Below are positions 13,264-20,098 of a DNA stretch of 23,397 bases, one piece after another (within the stretch, counting starts at the first letter, position 1; the number at the start of each line of letters is the position of its first letter). A program made the position numbers and the translations under genes. The stretch lies in the IMG/VR virus record IMGVR_UViG_3300033183_000033, positions 1 through 23,397 of that record. One strand, given 5' to 3'. The notes beneath the pieces are model-generated. The model was not told where the DNA came from. It did not search any database and worked only from the letters and a program-made list of their open reading frames with translations. This DNA comes from a virus.

Positions 13264-13535
13264 GTGTTCTTCTCCTCATACTCACTAGAAGTCTTATCTG
13301 TCGTATTAGGGTGTTCTGTATGCCCTAACCTACCGTCTGACATCCAATCATACAATTCATTTGCAGGAATGAAGTAATCCATAACGATATACAAGGCGTT
13401 AAGCAACTCTACATCCACCTCAATCACATCATTACTGCAATCAACTTTGTCTGGAATACTGTTTAAAAGATAAGCCTTTTTCAACTCCTCTTTAACAATT
13501 TCATCAACAATTTCATCTGGTATCGCAAACTTCAT
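13260..13535 (-). CDS. Small acidic protein, unknown
   Basis: I chose the ATG at 13535 (AAGGAG 7 bases upstream); a longer frame to 13604 would cross the palindrome region and lacks a ribosome site. The 91-residue product is acidic and helical (IPDEIVDEIVKEELKKAYL, IEVDVELLNALYIVMDYFIPANELYDWM), with a polar, probably disordered tail (HTEHPNTTDKTSSEYEEKN). It is the first small gene after RNR large subunit and is coupled to the next by ATGA. Not recognised. Confidence 0.65.
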   Translation of the reverse strand: MKFAIPDEIVDEIVKEELKKAYLLNSIPDKVDCSNDVIEVDVELLNALYIVMDYFIPANELYDWMSDGRLGHTEHPNTTDKTSSEYEEKNT

Positions 13536-13604
13536 GTGTTCTGCTCCTTCTAAATAGGGTGAGGCACTCGACTGGGTAGTCCCTGTCCTTATCCTCATTA
13601 TCAA

Positions 13605-13620
13605 CCTATGTACACATAGG
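13605..13620 (-). promoter_or_regulatory. Inverted repeat in the RNR large subunit downstream gap
   Basis: CCTATGT (13605-13611) and ACATAGG (13614-13620) form a 7-bp inverted repeat around a 2-base centre, in the 107-bp gap between the RNR large-subunit stop and the next start. The centre is too short for an RNA hairpin loop and no U-tract follows on either strand, so it is unlikely to be a terminator. It contains TGTACACA, shared with 12981-12988. On the minus strand a GATAAT lies just downstream, but no -35 fits well. Confidence 0.4.
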
Positions 13621-13642
13621 AATTACAAAGTGGTTCTTTTAA

Positions 13643-15415
13643 TTAGCCTTGACAGCTAACACACTCCTCACCTTCAAAGTCCTTCAGCGCATTTCTGTCC
13701 ACCGATGTTCCAACCTTCTCCGCAGTAACGCCCGCAGTCGTGCGTAGGTAATATAGTCCTTTAAGCCCTTCCTTCCACGCCTTGAGATGTACTTGATTAA
13801 CAATAGCCTTGTCAGTACCGGACGGGAAGAAGACGTTAACACTCTGGCCTTGGCATATGAAATCCTGTCTTTTAGCGGCGTGTTCCACCACCCATCCCTG
13901 ATCGAGTTCAAACGCAGTCTTAAACGTGTCTTTCTCAGCTTCGGAGAGGAACTCCAAGTGCTGTACGGAGCCTTCGTTTTCGATGATACTTTGCCAAACC
14001 TTCTTGGTATTCTGCCCGTGTGCATTTAAGACCTCCTCCAAATACGGATTACGAACTGTGTGACTACCCGCACGAGTACGATGCACATAGCAGTTACTAA
14101 TGCGAGGCTCAATACTGGCAGAGCAGCCACACAGAATAGAAGAGTTAGCATTGGGAGCAATAGCAAGTAAATGCATATTCCTAACCCCAGTGCCAGATCC
14201 ATCAGGACACTCACCACGCTCTGTTGCGAGTTGGTAGGTTGCATCGAGTGATTGCTCCTTAATGTCTTTAAAGATCTGGTAGTTCTCTGAGGTTGCTTGC
14301 CAACTCTCCCACGCTATTCCTTTGCTTTGGAGGTAGCCGTGGAATCCCATTGCTCCAAGACCGACTGAACGCTCTCTGTAAGCTGAGTAGACAGCTTTTG
14401 ATAGTTCTTCTGGTGCGTTGTCAATAAAGTATTGAAGCACGTTGTCCAAGAATCGGATAAGGTCACCAACCATGCCGCTTGTTCGCCACTCATCGTACTT
14501 TTCGAGGTTGACGGAACTGAGGCAACAGACTGCTGTACGTTCTTCATCTGTTGCGAGATGGATTTCATTGCAGAGGTTGCTACCATTAATTGTGAGTCCA
14601 AGCCTTTTCTGAGCGTCTGGTAAGCTTCGTCTGGCTGTGTCGATAAAGTTAAGATATGGACTGCCAGTTCTGAACCGAGCTTCAAGGATTCGTTGCCATA
14701 GTCTGCGAGCTTTGACTGTATCTCTGACAATTCCTGTATTCGGGTCTGTAAGATTGAATTCTCCATCATTGATCACTTCTCCCATAAATTCATCTGTGAT
14801 GTTTACTGCGTTGAATAAATTAAAGCACTTACGGTTGATATCACCACCTGTCGGCACTTTAAAACTAATAAATTCTTCGATATCTGGATGAGACACATCT
14901 AAGTAGGCTGCGTAGCTTCCTTTGCGTGTCTTTCCTTGTTTATAAGCTGTCATCTGTGCATCGACAACTTTCATGAACGGTATCGGACCTGGTGCAATGT
15001 CGGACACACCTCTGACATCGCCCCAATGACCACCAACTCCACCACCTTTAACAGACAGCCAAGCTACTTCGCCATTATGCTGAATAAGGCTATCAAGATT
15101 GTCACCCACGTAAGTAAGGAAACAAGAAATAGGAAGACCACGATTACTTCGATCTCCGTCAGGTGCGTTACTGAGGACAGGTGACGCAAACATAAACCAA
15201 CCTTTCGAAGCATAGTCGTAAATGCGTTGTGCAAGATCGAGGTCACCATAGCAATAAGCTGTTGAAGCCCGTGCAAAGGCTTCTTGAGGACTGGTTTCAT
15301 GTTCAAGCATATAGTAGTCCCGCATGAGCGTAATTGCTTGATCACTGAGTCGGTTGTCCCTATCATAATCAATCGTTATCCCAAGATGCGTCTTCGTCGA
15401 ATGGGGTGATTTCAT
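13643..15415 (-). CDS. nrdA: Ribonucleotide reductase class I large (catalytic) subunit
   Basis: It reduces ribonucleoside diphosphates to deoxy forms with the radical from the small subunit, supplying dNTPs for phage replication. In the 590-residue product the catalytic set is complete: C98 (PISC), C298 (CCLSS), N280/C282/E284 (SNLCNE), radical-path Y555-Y556 (LYYLRTT) and the C-terminal redox pair C585-C588 (CVSCQG). The N-terminus lacks a complete ATP-cone domain, so dATP feedback inhibition is probably missing; the length (E. coli NrdA is about 760) agrees. I chose the ATG at 15415 with GGAGA upstream; the ATG at 15439 lacks a ribosome site. The start lies within the end of the small gene upstream. 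The small-subunit gene is about 1 kb downstream. Confidence 0.93.
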   Translation of the reverse strand: MKSPHSTKTHLGITIDYDRDNRLSDQAITLMRDYYMLEHETSPQEAFARASTAYCYGDLDLAQRIYDYASKGWFMFASPVLSNAPDGDRSNRGLPISCFLTYVGDNLDSLIQHNGEVAWLSVKGGGVGGHWGDVRGVSDIAPGPIPFMKVVDAQMTAYKQGKTRKGSYAAYLDVSHPDIEEFISFKVPTGGDINRKCFNLFNAVNITDEFMGEVINDGEFNLTDPNTGIVRDTVKARRLWQRILEARFRTGSPYLNFIDTARRSLPDAQKRLGLTINGSNLCNEIHLATDEERTAVCCLSSVNLEKYDEWRTSGMVGDLIRFLDNVLQYFIDNAPEELSKAVYSAYRERSVGLGAMGFHGYLQSKGIAWESWQATSENYQIFKDIKEQSLDATYQLATERGECPDGSGTGVRNMHLLAIAPNANSSILCGCSASIEPRISNCYVHRTRAGSHTVRNPYLEEVLNAHGQNTKKVWQSIIENEGSVQHLEFLSEAEKDTFKTAFELDQGWVVEHAAKRQDFICQGQSVNVFFPSGTDKAIVNQVHLKAWKEGLKGLYYLRTTAGVTAEKVGTSVDRNALKDFEGEECVSCQG

Positions 15416-15569
15416 CAAACTCTCCGATAAGTTCTTCATATTTTGATTCTATAATATCGCCACAGCGATTAACTAAGTCCTCAGAGGTCAACTGCAGAGT
15501 CTCTAACAGTGTGACCTCATCTAACTTAGTCAGTTTGTCTTTCAGTTCTTGTAGTGTTATCACGGACAC
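15369..15569 (-). CDS. Small acidic protein overlapping RNR large subunit
   Basis: The 66-residue frame uses GTG at 15569 (or a second GTG at 15563, better spaced from AGG). The product reads TLQELKDKLTKLDEVTLLETLQLTSEDLVNRCGDIIESKYEEL in its helical part, described here by KLDEVTLLETL and TSEDLV, and ends in an acidic tail (DEDASWDND). I recall such 'LDEVTLLELLEIxSEDLV' proteins in many phages beside RNR genes, with no known role. The last 47 bp overlap the RNR coding region, so the two are probably translationally coupled. Confidence 0.7.
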   Translation of the reverse strand: MSVITLQELKDKLTKLDEVTLLETLQLTSEDLVNRCGDIIESKYEELIGEFDEITPFDEDASWDND

Positions 15570-15581
15570 GAACCTACTATT

Positions 15582-15812
15582 TTAATAAAATTCGATAAGC
15601 TTGTCAAGGTAGTGACGTGCTTTTTCGAGATCAATTTTACCACCTTTATCGTCGCAACGAGCTAGGTATTTGATCACATTCCCCCAGATGAAGCCTTTGA
15701 ATGCCTCTTCAGACATCCAAGACTCCATTGCATCCCAAGGCTGCACAGATTTACTGAGATAGTGATCCCCACCGATTTGGTAGTTCTTCGCCATCTCATG
15801 TAAATCACTCAT
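15582..15812 (-). CDS. DUF3310 protein (SaV-like)
   Basis: The 76-residue product carries the DUF3310 signature: GGDHY near the N-terminus, then KSVQPWDAMESW, GFIWGNVIKYLARC, DKGGKIDLEKARHYLDKLIE. Such small proteins are widespread in phage replication regions. The family's biochemical role is not firmly known (some annotations link it to nucleotide kinases). The start overlaps the upstream gene by 8 bp. Its place between the PP-loop gene and RNR is consistent with nucleotide metabolism, but this is inference. Confidence 0.85.
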   Translation of the reverse strand: MSDLHEMAKNYQIGGDHYLSKSVQPWDAMESWMSEEAFKGFIWGNVIKYLARCDDKGGKIDLEKARHYLDKLIEFY

Positions 15813-16038
15813 CGCTTGGCTTCTCTGGGCAGTAGATACCGATGTCTTCTAAGTTTCTCTCAACATCAAATGCATAACCATAAGATGACTGCAGCACTTT
15901 CACAACATCGTTAAGAATCTCTGACCATCCCACTGCATTATCATACGTGCCACGGAACTCATGTGTTTTACCCCAGGCAGTGATTTCAAAGTTAACATGG
16001 AACTTCTCTTCGTCAGGCCATAGTAAATCTCTGTTCAT
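15805..16038 (-). CDS. Small hypothetical protein
   Basis: A 77-residue product with an N-terminal beta-like part (FHVNFEITAWGKTHEFRGTYDNAV) and a helix (WSEILNDVVKVLQSSYGYAFD), ending acidic. No known motif. The ATG overlaps the stop of the PP-loop gene (ATGA) and its end overlaps the DUF3310 gene by 8 bp, so it is a member of the same translated chain. Not recognised. Confidence 0.65.
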   Translation of the reverse strand: MNRDLLWPDEEKFHVNFEITAWGKTHEFRGTYDNAVGWSEILNDVVKVLQSSYGYAFDVERNLEDIGIYCPEKPSDE

Positions 16039-16907
16039 AACTCTAACTCCAATTGTGGTTGCTCATCAAAATTGACTTCACACGATTCAGAACATCCATT
16101 ACTGATATCTAAATAATGTTGATCAATAAATTCATTATACCCTTCTTTTGCCATATCTCGTAGATCCTGTACAGATTTAAAACCTCTAAAGAATTTAATT
16201 TCTTTACCTAGTTTATTCGCAACTGCACCTGTATTTCCATATAACTGTTCCATGCGTTCTGGAAACTCAAATGCTTCAGGGCGTTCATCAAGTAAGGTCA
16301 ATAACTTTCTGAACGATTTCTTCCAACACCACAAACAATTTCCATGATGTTCTGGAATATCTAAATCAAACGGTTGTCCTCGCCACCAGTTTAATACATC
16401 TTGTTTTGTAACATGATGCTCCACCAAAGGATAAATCAATGAATTTTCTGCAGCCGTGGCAGACATTCTATCAATTTCATCCACACGAATACCGATAGCC
16501 ATACGATAATCAGATTTTTTTAACCCTAACGATCTCACATAAGATTGAATGGGGTATAATTTCAATTCTCTTGTGCAGTGAGGTGACTTGGTAAACGGTA
16601 TACCATACTTTGCAATCACAGCTTCAAACGGAGTCCCGTCACGGGAAGCAGTCTGATAATTCACTTTCTGAAATGAAGTACCGACACCCTTCTCTGGAGT
16701 CACTAGAGCTTCAAGCCATACTGTATTGAAATCGAAAAACGTATCACAGTTATGTACAAACTCTAAGGTACGATCATCTTCTTGTCCGGTATTTGCAAAC
16801 AAGACAATGACATCTTTCCACTGCTCTCGTTGTTGTAACAACAAGCGAGTCATATATGCGGAAGTGCGTCCACCGCTAAAACTAATAATTAGCGTTTTGT
16901 CTTGCAT
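16035..16907 (-). CDS. PP-loop ATPase, PAPS reductase-like family
   Basis: The 290-residue protein has the PP-loop nucleotide-binding motif SFSGGRTSAYM (residues 9-19), an LFANTGQED strand, GIRVDE (139-144) and HCTRELK (110-116). These mark the adenine nucleotide alpha-hydrolase fold shared by PAPS reductases, DndC and tRNA thiolases. Cysteines stand at 111, 191, 194 (CLWC), 272 and 276 (CSESC), a set that could hold Zn or an Fe-S cluster. The CysH catalytic ECGLH tail is absent, so classical sulfate reduction is unlikely. Phage members of this type are often annotated 'phosphoadenosine phosphosulfate reductase'. It sits between nucleases and RNR, which would fit nucleotide, DNA or tRNA sulfur modification. 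Activity not established. Confidence 0.8.
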   Translation of the reverse strand: MQDKTLIISFSGGRTSAYMTRLLLQQREQWKDVIVLFANTGQEDDRTLEFVHNCDTFFDFNTVWLEALVTPEKGVGTSFQKVNYQTASRDGTPFEAVIAKYGIPFTKSPHCTRELKLYPIQSYVRSLGLKKSDYRMAIGIRVDEIDRMSATAAENSLIYPLVEHHVTKQDVLNWWRGQPFDLDIPEHHGNCLWCWKKSFRKLLTLLDERPEAFEFPERMEQLYGNTGAVANKLGKEIKFFRGFKSVQDLRDMAKEGYNEFIDQHYLDISNGCSESCEVNFDEQPQLELEL

Positions 16908-17230
16908 ACCAACTCCATAAAATGATCCAAGTCCACAACAGCCAGTGCTTTGGATCTGTTTTGTTTAATTACAACTAGCGGTTCGTATTCACCGTGCCCT
17001 GAAGCCTGTTCATAATAGTTAAACACAGCGATCTTGGCTAAGTTCTTACACTCAACAGAATACGGGAACAGCTTCCTTGCTGCCGGAGATAACTGAACAT
17101 CCTCTCCACCTGCCCCCATACTTGTGGAGCGTACATCATCAGGTTCAAGTTTCGGAAATGCAGTTAAGATTGCATCACGAACGGCTTGCTGTAGTCTGCG
17201 TCCTTTTGCTTTAGCTGATTGAGCTTTCAT
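16889..17230 (-). CDS. PD-(D/E)xK endonuclease, resolvase-like
   Basis: This 113-residue protein reads KGRRLQQAVRDAIL, RSTSMGAGGEDVQLS and YSVECKN in order. D44 and E60-x-K62 give the D...ExK active-site pattern of the PD-(D/E)xK nuclease fold. Small proteins with this 'MGxGGEDVxLS...SVECKN' pattern are common in podovirus replication regions. They probably cut branched DNA before packaging or help degrade host DNA, the role of T7 endonuclease I (gp3), to which I see no direct sequence match. It overlaps the exonuclease gene by 20 bp and the PP-loop gene by 19 bp. Fold call is strong; substrate is inferred. Confidence 0.78.
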   Translation of the reverse strand: MKAQSAKAKGRRLQQAVRDAILTAFPKLEPDDVRSTSMGAGGEDVQLSPAARKLFPYSVECKNLAKIAVFNYYEQASGHGEYEPLVVIKQNRSKALAVVDLDHFMELVCKTKR

Positions 17231-17915
17231 TCGACTTTACCGTTGGTGGTGTAAACTGATCGCCTGTTGACCGAAGCATATATAACAGATGACCATTTTC
17301 GATAGCTCTGTCATACCCCAGTTTCTCAACAATGATCTCCCACATTTCCTCTTCTGTTTTACCTGCAAGCAGTGCCGTAGCTCTCTTGTCACCGATACCT
17401 CGAACACCTTCGATGTTGTCAACAGCATCGCCTGTCAAGAACTGCTTGTAGAAATTGAACTTGGCAGTTTCTTCGTCAACGTAGTAGTGGAGTCTTTTCA
17501 CAAAGTTGTAGTGATTTCCGACAACCTGGTCCAAGTCTTTATCCAGTGATACAATGACACCTTTGTCGCCTAGTTCAGTGGCCTCAATCGCAACCGCATC
17601 ATCGGCTTCCATACCGTTCCACACTGTCGCATCCCATGACCACGCTAAGTAGTCTCTGAGAGCTTGGTAGTGCGTAGGCTTCTTGTTACCTTTACGATTC
17701 GCTTTATAAGGCCGAGTAACGGCAAAATCATCCCTGAAATTGCCCTTACCAGTTAGGTGTAGCGTCCATGTGGTGCAGAATGGAAGATCAAACATGATCA
17801 TGTCTTCCAAGAATCCCGCCATCGTGCGGATTGCAACTGCCTCGTCCTCATTAACAGTTGCAAAGCCGATACGGTAAACCAAAATGTCTGCATCAATGAT
17901 CGCATGATGACACAT
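17211..17915 (-). CDS. 5'-3' exonuclease (FEN/T7 gp6-like)
   Basis: The 234-residue product has the acidic metal-binding residues of the family. These are D8/D10 (IIDADIL), E104-D105-D106 (GMEADDAVAI), D125/D127 (SLDKDLDQ) and D163/D166 within the helix-hairpin-helix GDAVDNIEGVRGIGDKRA (162-179). It should degrade duplex DNA from 5' ends and remove RNA primers. In T7, gp6 does both and supplies nucleotides from host DNA. The length is somewhat below T7 gp6 (about 300). The ATG overlaps the SSB stop (TAATG). The arginine-rich loop (RPYKANRKGNKK) matches the DNA-binding arch. Confidence 0.88.
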   Translation of the reverse strand: MCHHAIIDADILVYRIGFATVNEDEAVAIRTMAGFLEDMIMFDLPFCTTWTLHLTGKGNFRDDFAVTRPYKANRKGNKKPTHYQALRDYLAWSWDATVWNGMEADDAVAIEATELGDKGVIVSLDKDLDQVVGNHYNFVKRLHYYVDEETAKFNFYKQFLTGDAVDNIEGVRGIGDKRATALLAGKTEEEMWEIIVEKLGYDRAIENGHLLYMLRSTGDQFTPPTVKSNESSIS

Positions 17916-18379
17916 TAAAGGATTTCGTCCTCTTCCTCGTCCACAGAAAGAAGATCATCGACACTCGTGTCATCATTTCCACCATACTTAACAAGCTCAG
18001 TAACCACGATCTTCTTTGCAGACGGTGAGATACCTTCCTTGTTCATATACTTCCATGTATATGGTTCGATCAGTGCAACACACTCTGATCCATTCCCGAT
18101 TTTAATTGACTGAGGTGATGGAGAACCATCCTCCTTCAACGGAAATCCGGTCAATTGCTGACCATCCGCATCGTAGGTAACGATAGGATACTTTGAAGAC
18201 TTACAAGTGATGAAGTAACCCTGACCATCTTTCTGATTGACAGTGATACCCATATCTTCGATAGCTTGGACAGCTTTGTCAGAAAGATCACAAAGATCGA
18301 TCTGGAACTTATTGGACATTGGATTGTGAGCATCAGTTGAGGCCCACATGATTTTCGCTTTGACTTTAACACGCGACAT
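17915..18379 (-). CDS. ssDNA-binding protein (T7 gp2.5-like)
   Basis: I chose the ATG at 18379 (AAGGAG 6 bases upstream); a GTG at 18382 is too close to it. The 154-residue product has an OB-fold-like beta pattern (KFQIDLCDLSDKAVQAI, PIVTYDADG, VALIEPYTWKY, KKIVVTELVKYG). It ends in an acidic tail (DDLLSVDEEEDEIL) with a hydrophobic end, which in T7 gp2.5 contacts polymerase and helicase. It is the first gene after the 18409-18437 promoter and lies between polymerase and exonuclease. Sequence match to gp2.5 is by pattern and context, so moderately firm. Confidence 0.8.
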   Translation of the reverse strand: MSRVKVKAKIMWASTDAHNPMSNKFQIDLCDLSDKAVQAIEDMGITVNQKDGQGYFITCKSSKYPIVTYDADGQQLTGFPLKEDGSPSPQSIKIGNGSECVALIEPYTWKYMNKEGISPSAKKIVVTELVKYGGNDDTSVDDLLSVDEEEDEIL

Positions 18380-18408
18380 CACATTCTCCTTTTGGTGTGA
18401 TATTACCT

Positions 18409-18437
18409 ATTATAACATAGTACGAAAGTATAACCAA
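18409..18437 (-). promoter_or_regulatory. Extended -10 promoter ahead of the SSB gene
   Basis: On the minus strand TATAAT (18414-18409, perfect) is preceded by TGT, giving the extended -10 TGnTATAAT. A TTGGTT lies 17 bases further up (18437-18432, 3 of 6 for the -35). The predicted start is about 18402, leaving a leader of about 22 bases containing the AAGGAG of the SSB gene. It sits in the 63-bp gap after the polymerase stop, so it would give an extra transcript of SSB, nucleases and RNR genes from host RNA polymerase. Confidence 0.72.
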
Positions 18438-18442
18438 ATACT

Positions 18443-20098
18443 TTAATGTGTTTCGTACCAGTTATTCCCAATCTTAGACTCTGCAGCCACCGGACAACGG
18501 AATCCAAGAATCTCTCCTGCTTCTGGAGCAGATTGTTCCATGATTTGAGCAACACGATCAGCGTCTGATTTAGCGCACTCAACCTGAATCTCATCGTGGA
18601 CAAACGCCACTTGTTTGACTTCGATACCTTCCTTACGGAAGTTACGATGCATTTGAACACACCACTGCTTGGCAACGATACTACCGGCTCCTTGCAACAA
18701 TGTATTCAATGCACTGTGTTCACTACGGACCTGAATACGTCGTCCGTCCAAACCTGGTACATACCCCTTCAGAGCAAGCCTACCGACTTTCTCCATCAGG
18801 ATACGAAGCTTCGGTGTATTTTTGTAGAAGCGGTGCAGTATCTTGTCACCTTCTTTCCGTCCACCACCAACAATCGATCCAACCTTGGCAGACCCTGCGC
18901 CATACAACGTTGCATAGATCAGTGTCTTGGCGTTATCACGACTGATACCGGCTGCATCAGCGTTCTTCTGATGCACGTCACCGTTCAGTAGTTCTTCCGT
19001 CCAGTCTTCGTCTTGCATATAATGCGCCAGACAACGTAGTTCGATACCAGACAAATCACTACCAACGAGAACATTACCTTCGTCTACCGTAAACAATGAT
19101 CGACACTCTTTACCATACGGCTTCTTCACTGATGGGATCTGTCCCAAATTAGGACTGTGATGCGCCATTCTGTTAGTAATTGTGCCAATTGTAATGATTG
19201 CGCCATGTACACGATTGTCCGTTTCATCGACATGACTGAGCCATGCGTTGATCAAACCGACACGTTTCTGAAGCATCAGATACTCAGCAATCTTTTCAGC
19301 CTGTGGTATGTCGATATTCTCCAAGGTGGATTCATCGACAATCGGTTGACCTTTTTCAGTATGCTTCTCAGGTTTCCATCCAAGCGACATCAGACGTTCT
19401 GCAATCTGCTTACGGCTACCGACATTGAACACCGTCACTTTGTCCTTCAGGTGCTTTCCTGTTTTCTCAGACCAACGCTCTTCAACAATCGGCGGAAAGA
19501 TGTTCTGCAACTCATCTTCAATAACTCCCATTCGATCTGACAGTTCAGCAGAAAGTATTTGAGCTTTAACAACATCCAGTTTAAAACCGTTTCTCTCCTG
19601 CTTGGAACACTCGATTGCAACGTCGCGTTCCAGTAGTAACGCTGTCTGGGCATCACGCCATTTATCAAGCGATTCACGCAGCCTTTTGTATAGTTCCACA
19701 GTGAGGTGGACATCTTGGATACAGTAGTCACGCATTTCATCTGTCAGACCTCCATCAAAGTCTGTGAAGTCTTGTTTACCATCACCACCGAATCTTACTC
19801 CCCAAGCTCGCAGGGAATGGCCTCCTTCGATTACGGGGTTTAAAAGTCGTGACATGATCAGAGTGTCTACTGCCTGACCACGCTTGATCCCAATATTCCA
19901 CAGCCTCTTCAGCACTGGAGCATCGAAACCAATCAGGTTGTGACCGATTACTCTGTCGTACTGTTTCAGCAAAAGCTCTAAACTTTGTGGCTCTGTGTGA
20001 CATTGGACTTCTCCTGTCTGTACGTCTTCAGTTACGCAAATCCAAATCGTACTGTGTTTCCGATCTGTCTCGATATCCAGTACCAGTTCCTTCGTCAT
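18443..20098 (-). CDS. DNA polymerase, family A (T7 gp5-like)
   Basis: The replicative polymerase has 551 residues. A 3'-5' exonuclease domain comes first: D8/E10 (LDIETD), H53-N54...D59, D78, and Y125...D129. The polymerase domain has motif A SDLSGIELRCLAHY (D348), motif B RDNAKTLIYATLYGAG (R387, K391, Y395) and motif C VHDEIQVE (H501-D502-E503). The residue equivalent to E. coli Pol I position 762 is Tyr, as in T7. The order of motifs and FPNLxQIP-like segment follow T7 gp5, but it is about 150 residues shorter. The stretch where T7 carries its thioredoxin-binding insert is reduced to a few residues. The start is fixed by the exonuclease motif and lies 71 bp inside the HNH gene. Confidence 0.95.
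   Translation of the reverse strand: MTKELVLDIETDRKHSTIWICVTEDVQTGEVQCHTEPQSLELLLKQYDRVIGHNLIGFDAPVLKRLWNIGIKRGQAVDTLIMSRLLNPVIEGGHSLRAWGVRFGGDGKQDFTDFDGGLTDEMRDYCIQDVHLTVELYKRLRESLDKWRDAQTALLLERDVAIECSKQERNGFKLDVVKAQILSAELSDRMGVIEDELQNIFPPIVEERWSEKTGKHLKDKVTVFNVGSRKQIAERLMSLGWKPEKHTEKGQPIVDESTLENIDIPQAEKIAEYLMLQKRVGLINAWLSHVDETDNRVHGAIITIGTITNRMAHHSPNLGQIPSVKKPYGKECRSLFTVDEGNVLVGSDLSGIELRCLAHYMQDEDWTEELLNGDVHQKNADAAGISRDNAKTLIYATLYGAGSAKVGSIVGGGRKEGDKILHRFYKNTPKLRILMEKVGRLALKGYVPGLDGRRIQVRSEHSALNTLLQGAGSIVAKQWCVQMHRNFRKEGIEVKQVAFVHDEIQVECAKSDADRVAQIMEQSAPEAGEILGFRCPVAAESKIGNNWYETH

Noticed and set aside
13605-13620. Terminator after RNR large subunit
   Set aside because: The inverted repeat has a 2-base centre, is AT-rich and has no U-tract, so a protein-binding site is more likely.
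14314-14769. 151-codon frame inside RNR large subunit, same strand but other phase
   Set aside because: It lies wholly within a gene with complete catalytic motifs and has a low-complexity Ser/Gln/Thr product, so it is a shadow.
16035-16907. Labelling the PP-loop gene cysH (sulfate assimilation gene)
   Set aside because: The CysH ECGLH C-terminal motif is missing and the cysteine pattern differs, so only the superfamily is claimed.
18596-19540. Plus-strand frames (127 and 131 codons) antisense to DNA polymerase
   Set aside because: The polymerase motifs are unambiguous on the other strand; no promoter or ribosome site supports the antisense frames.
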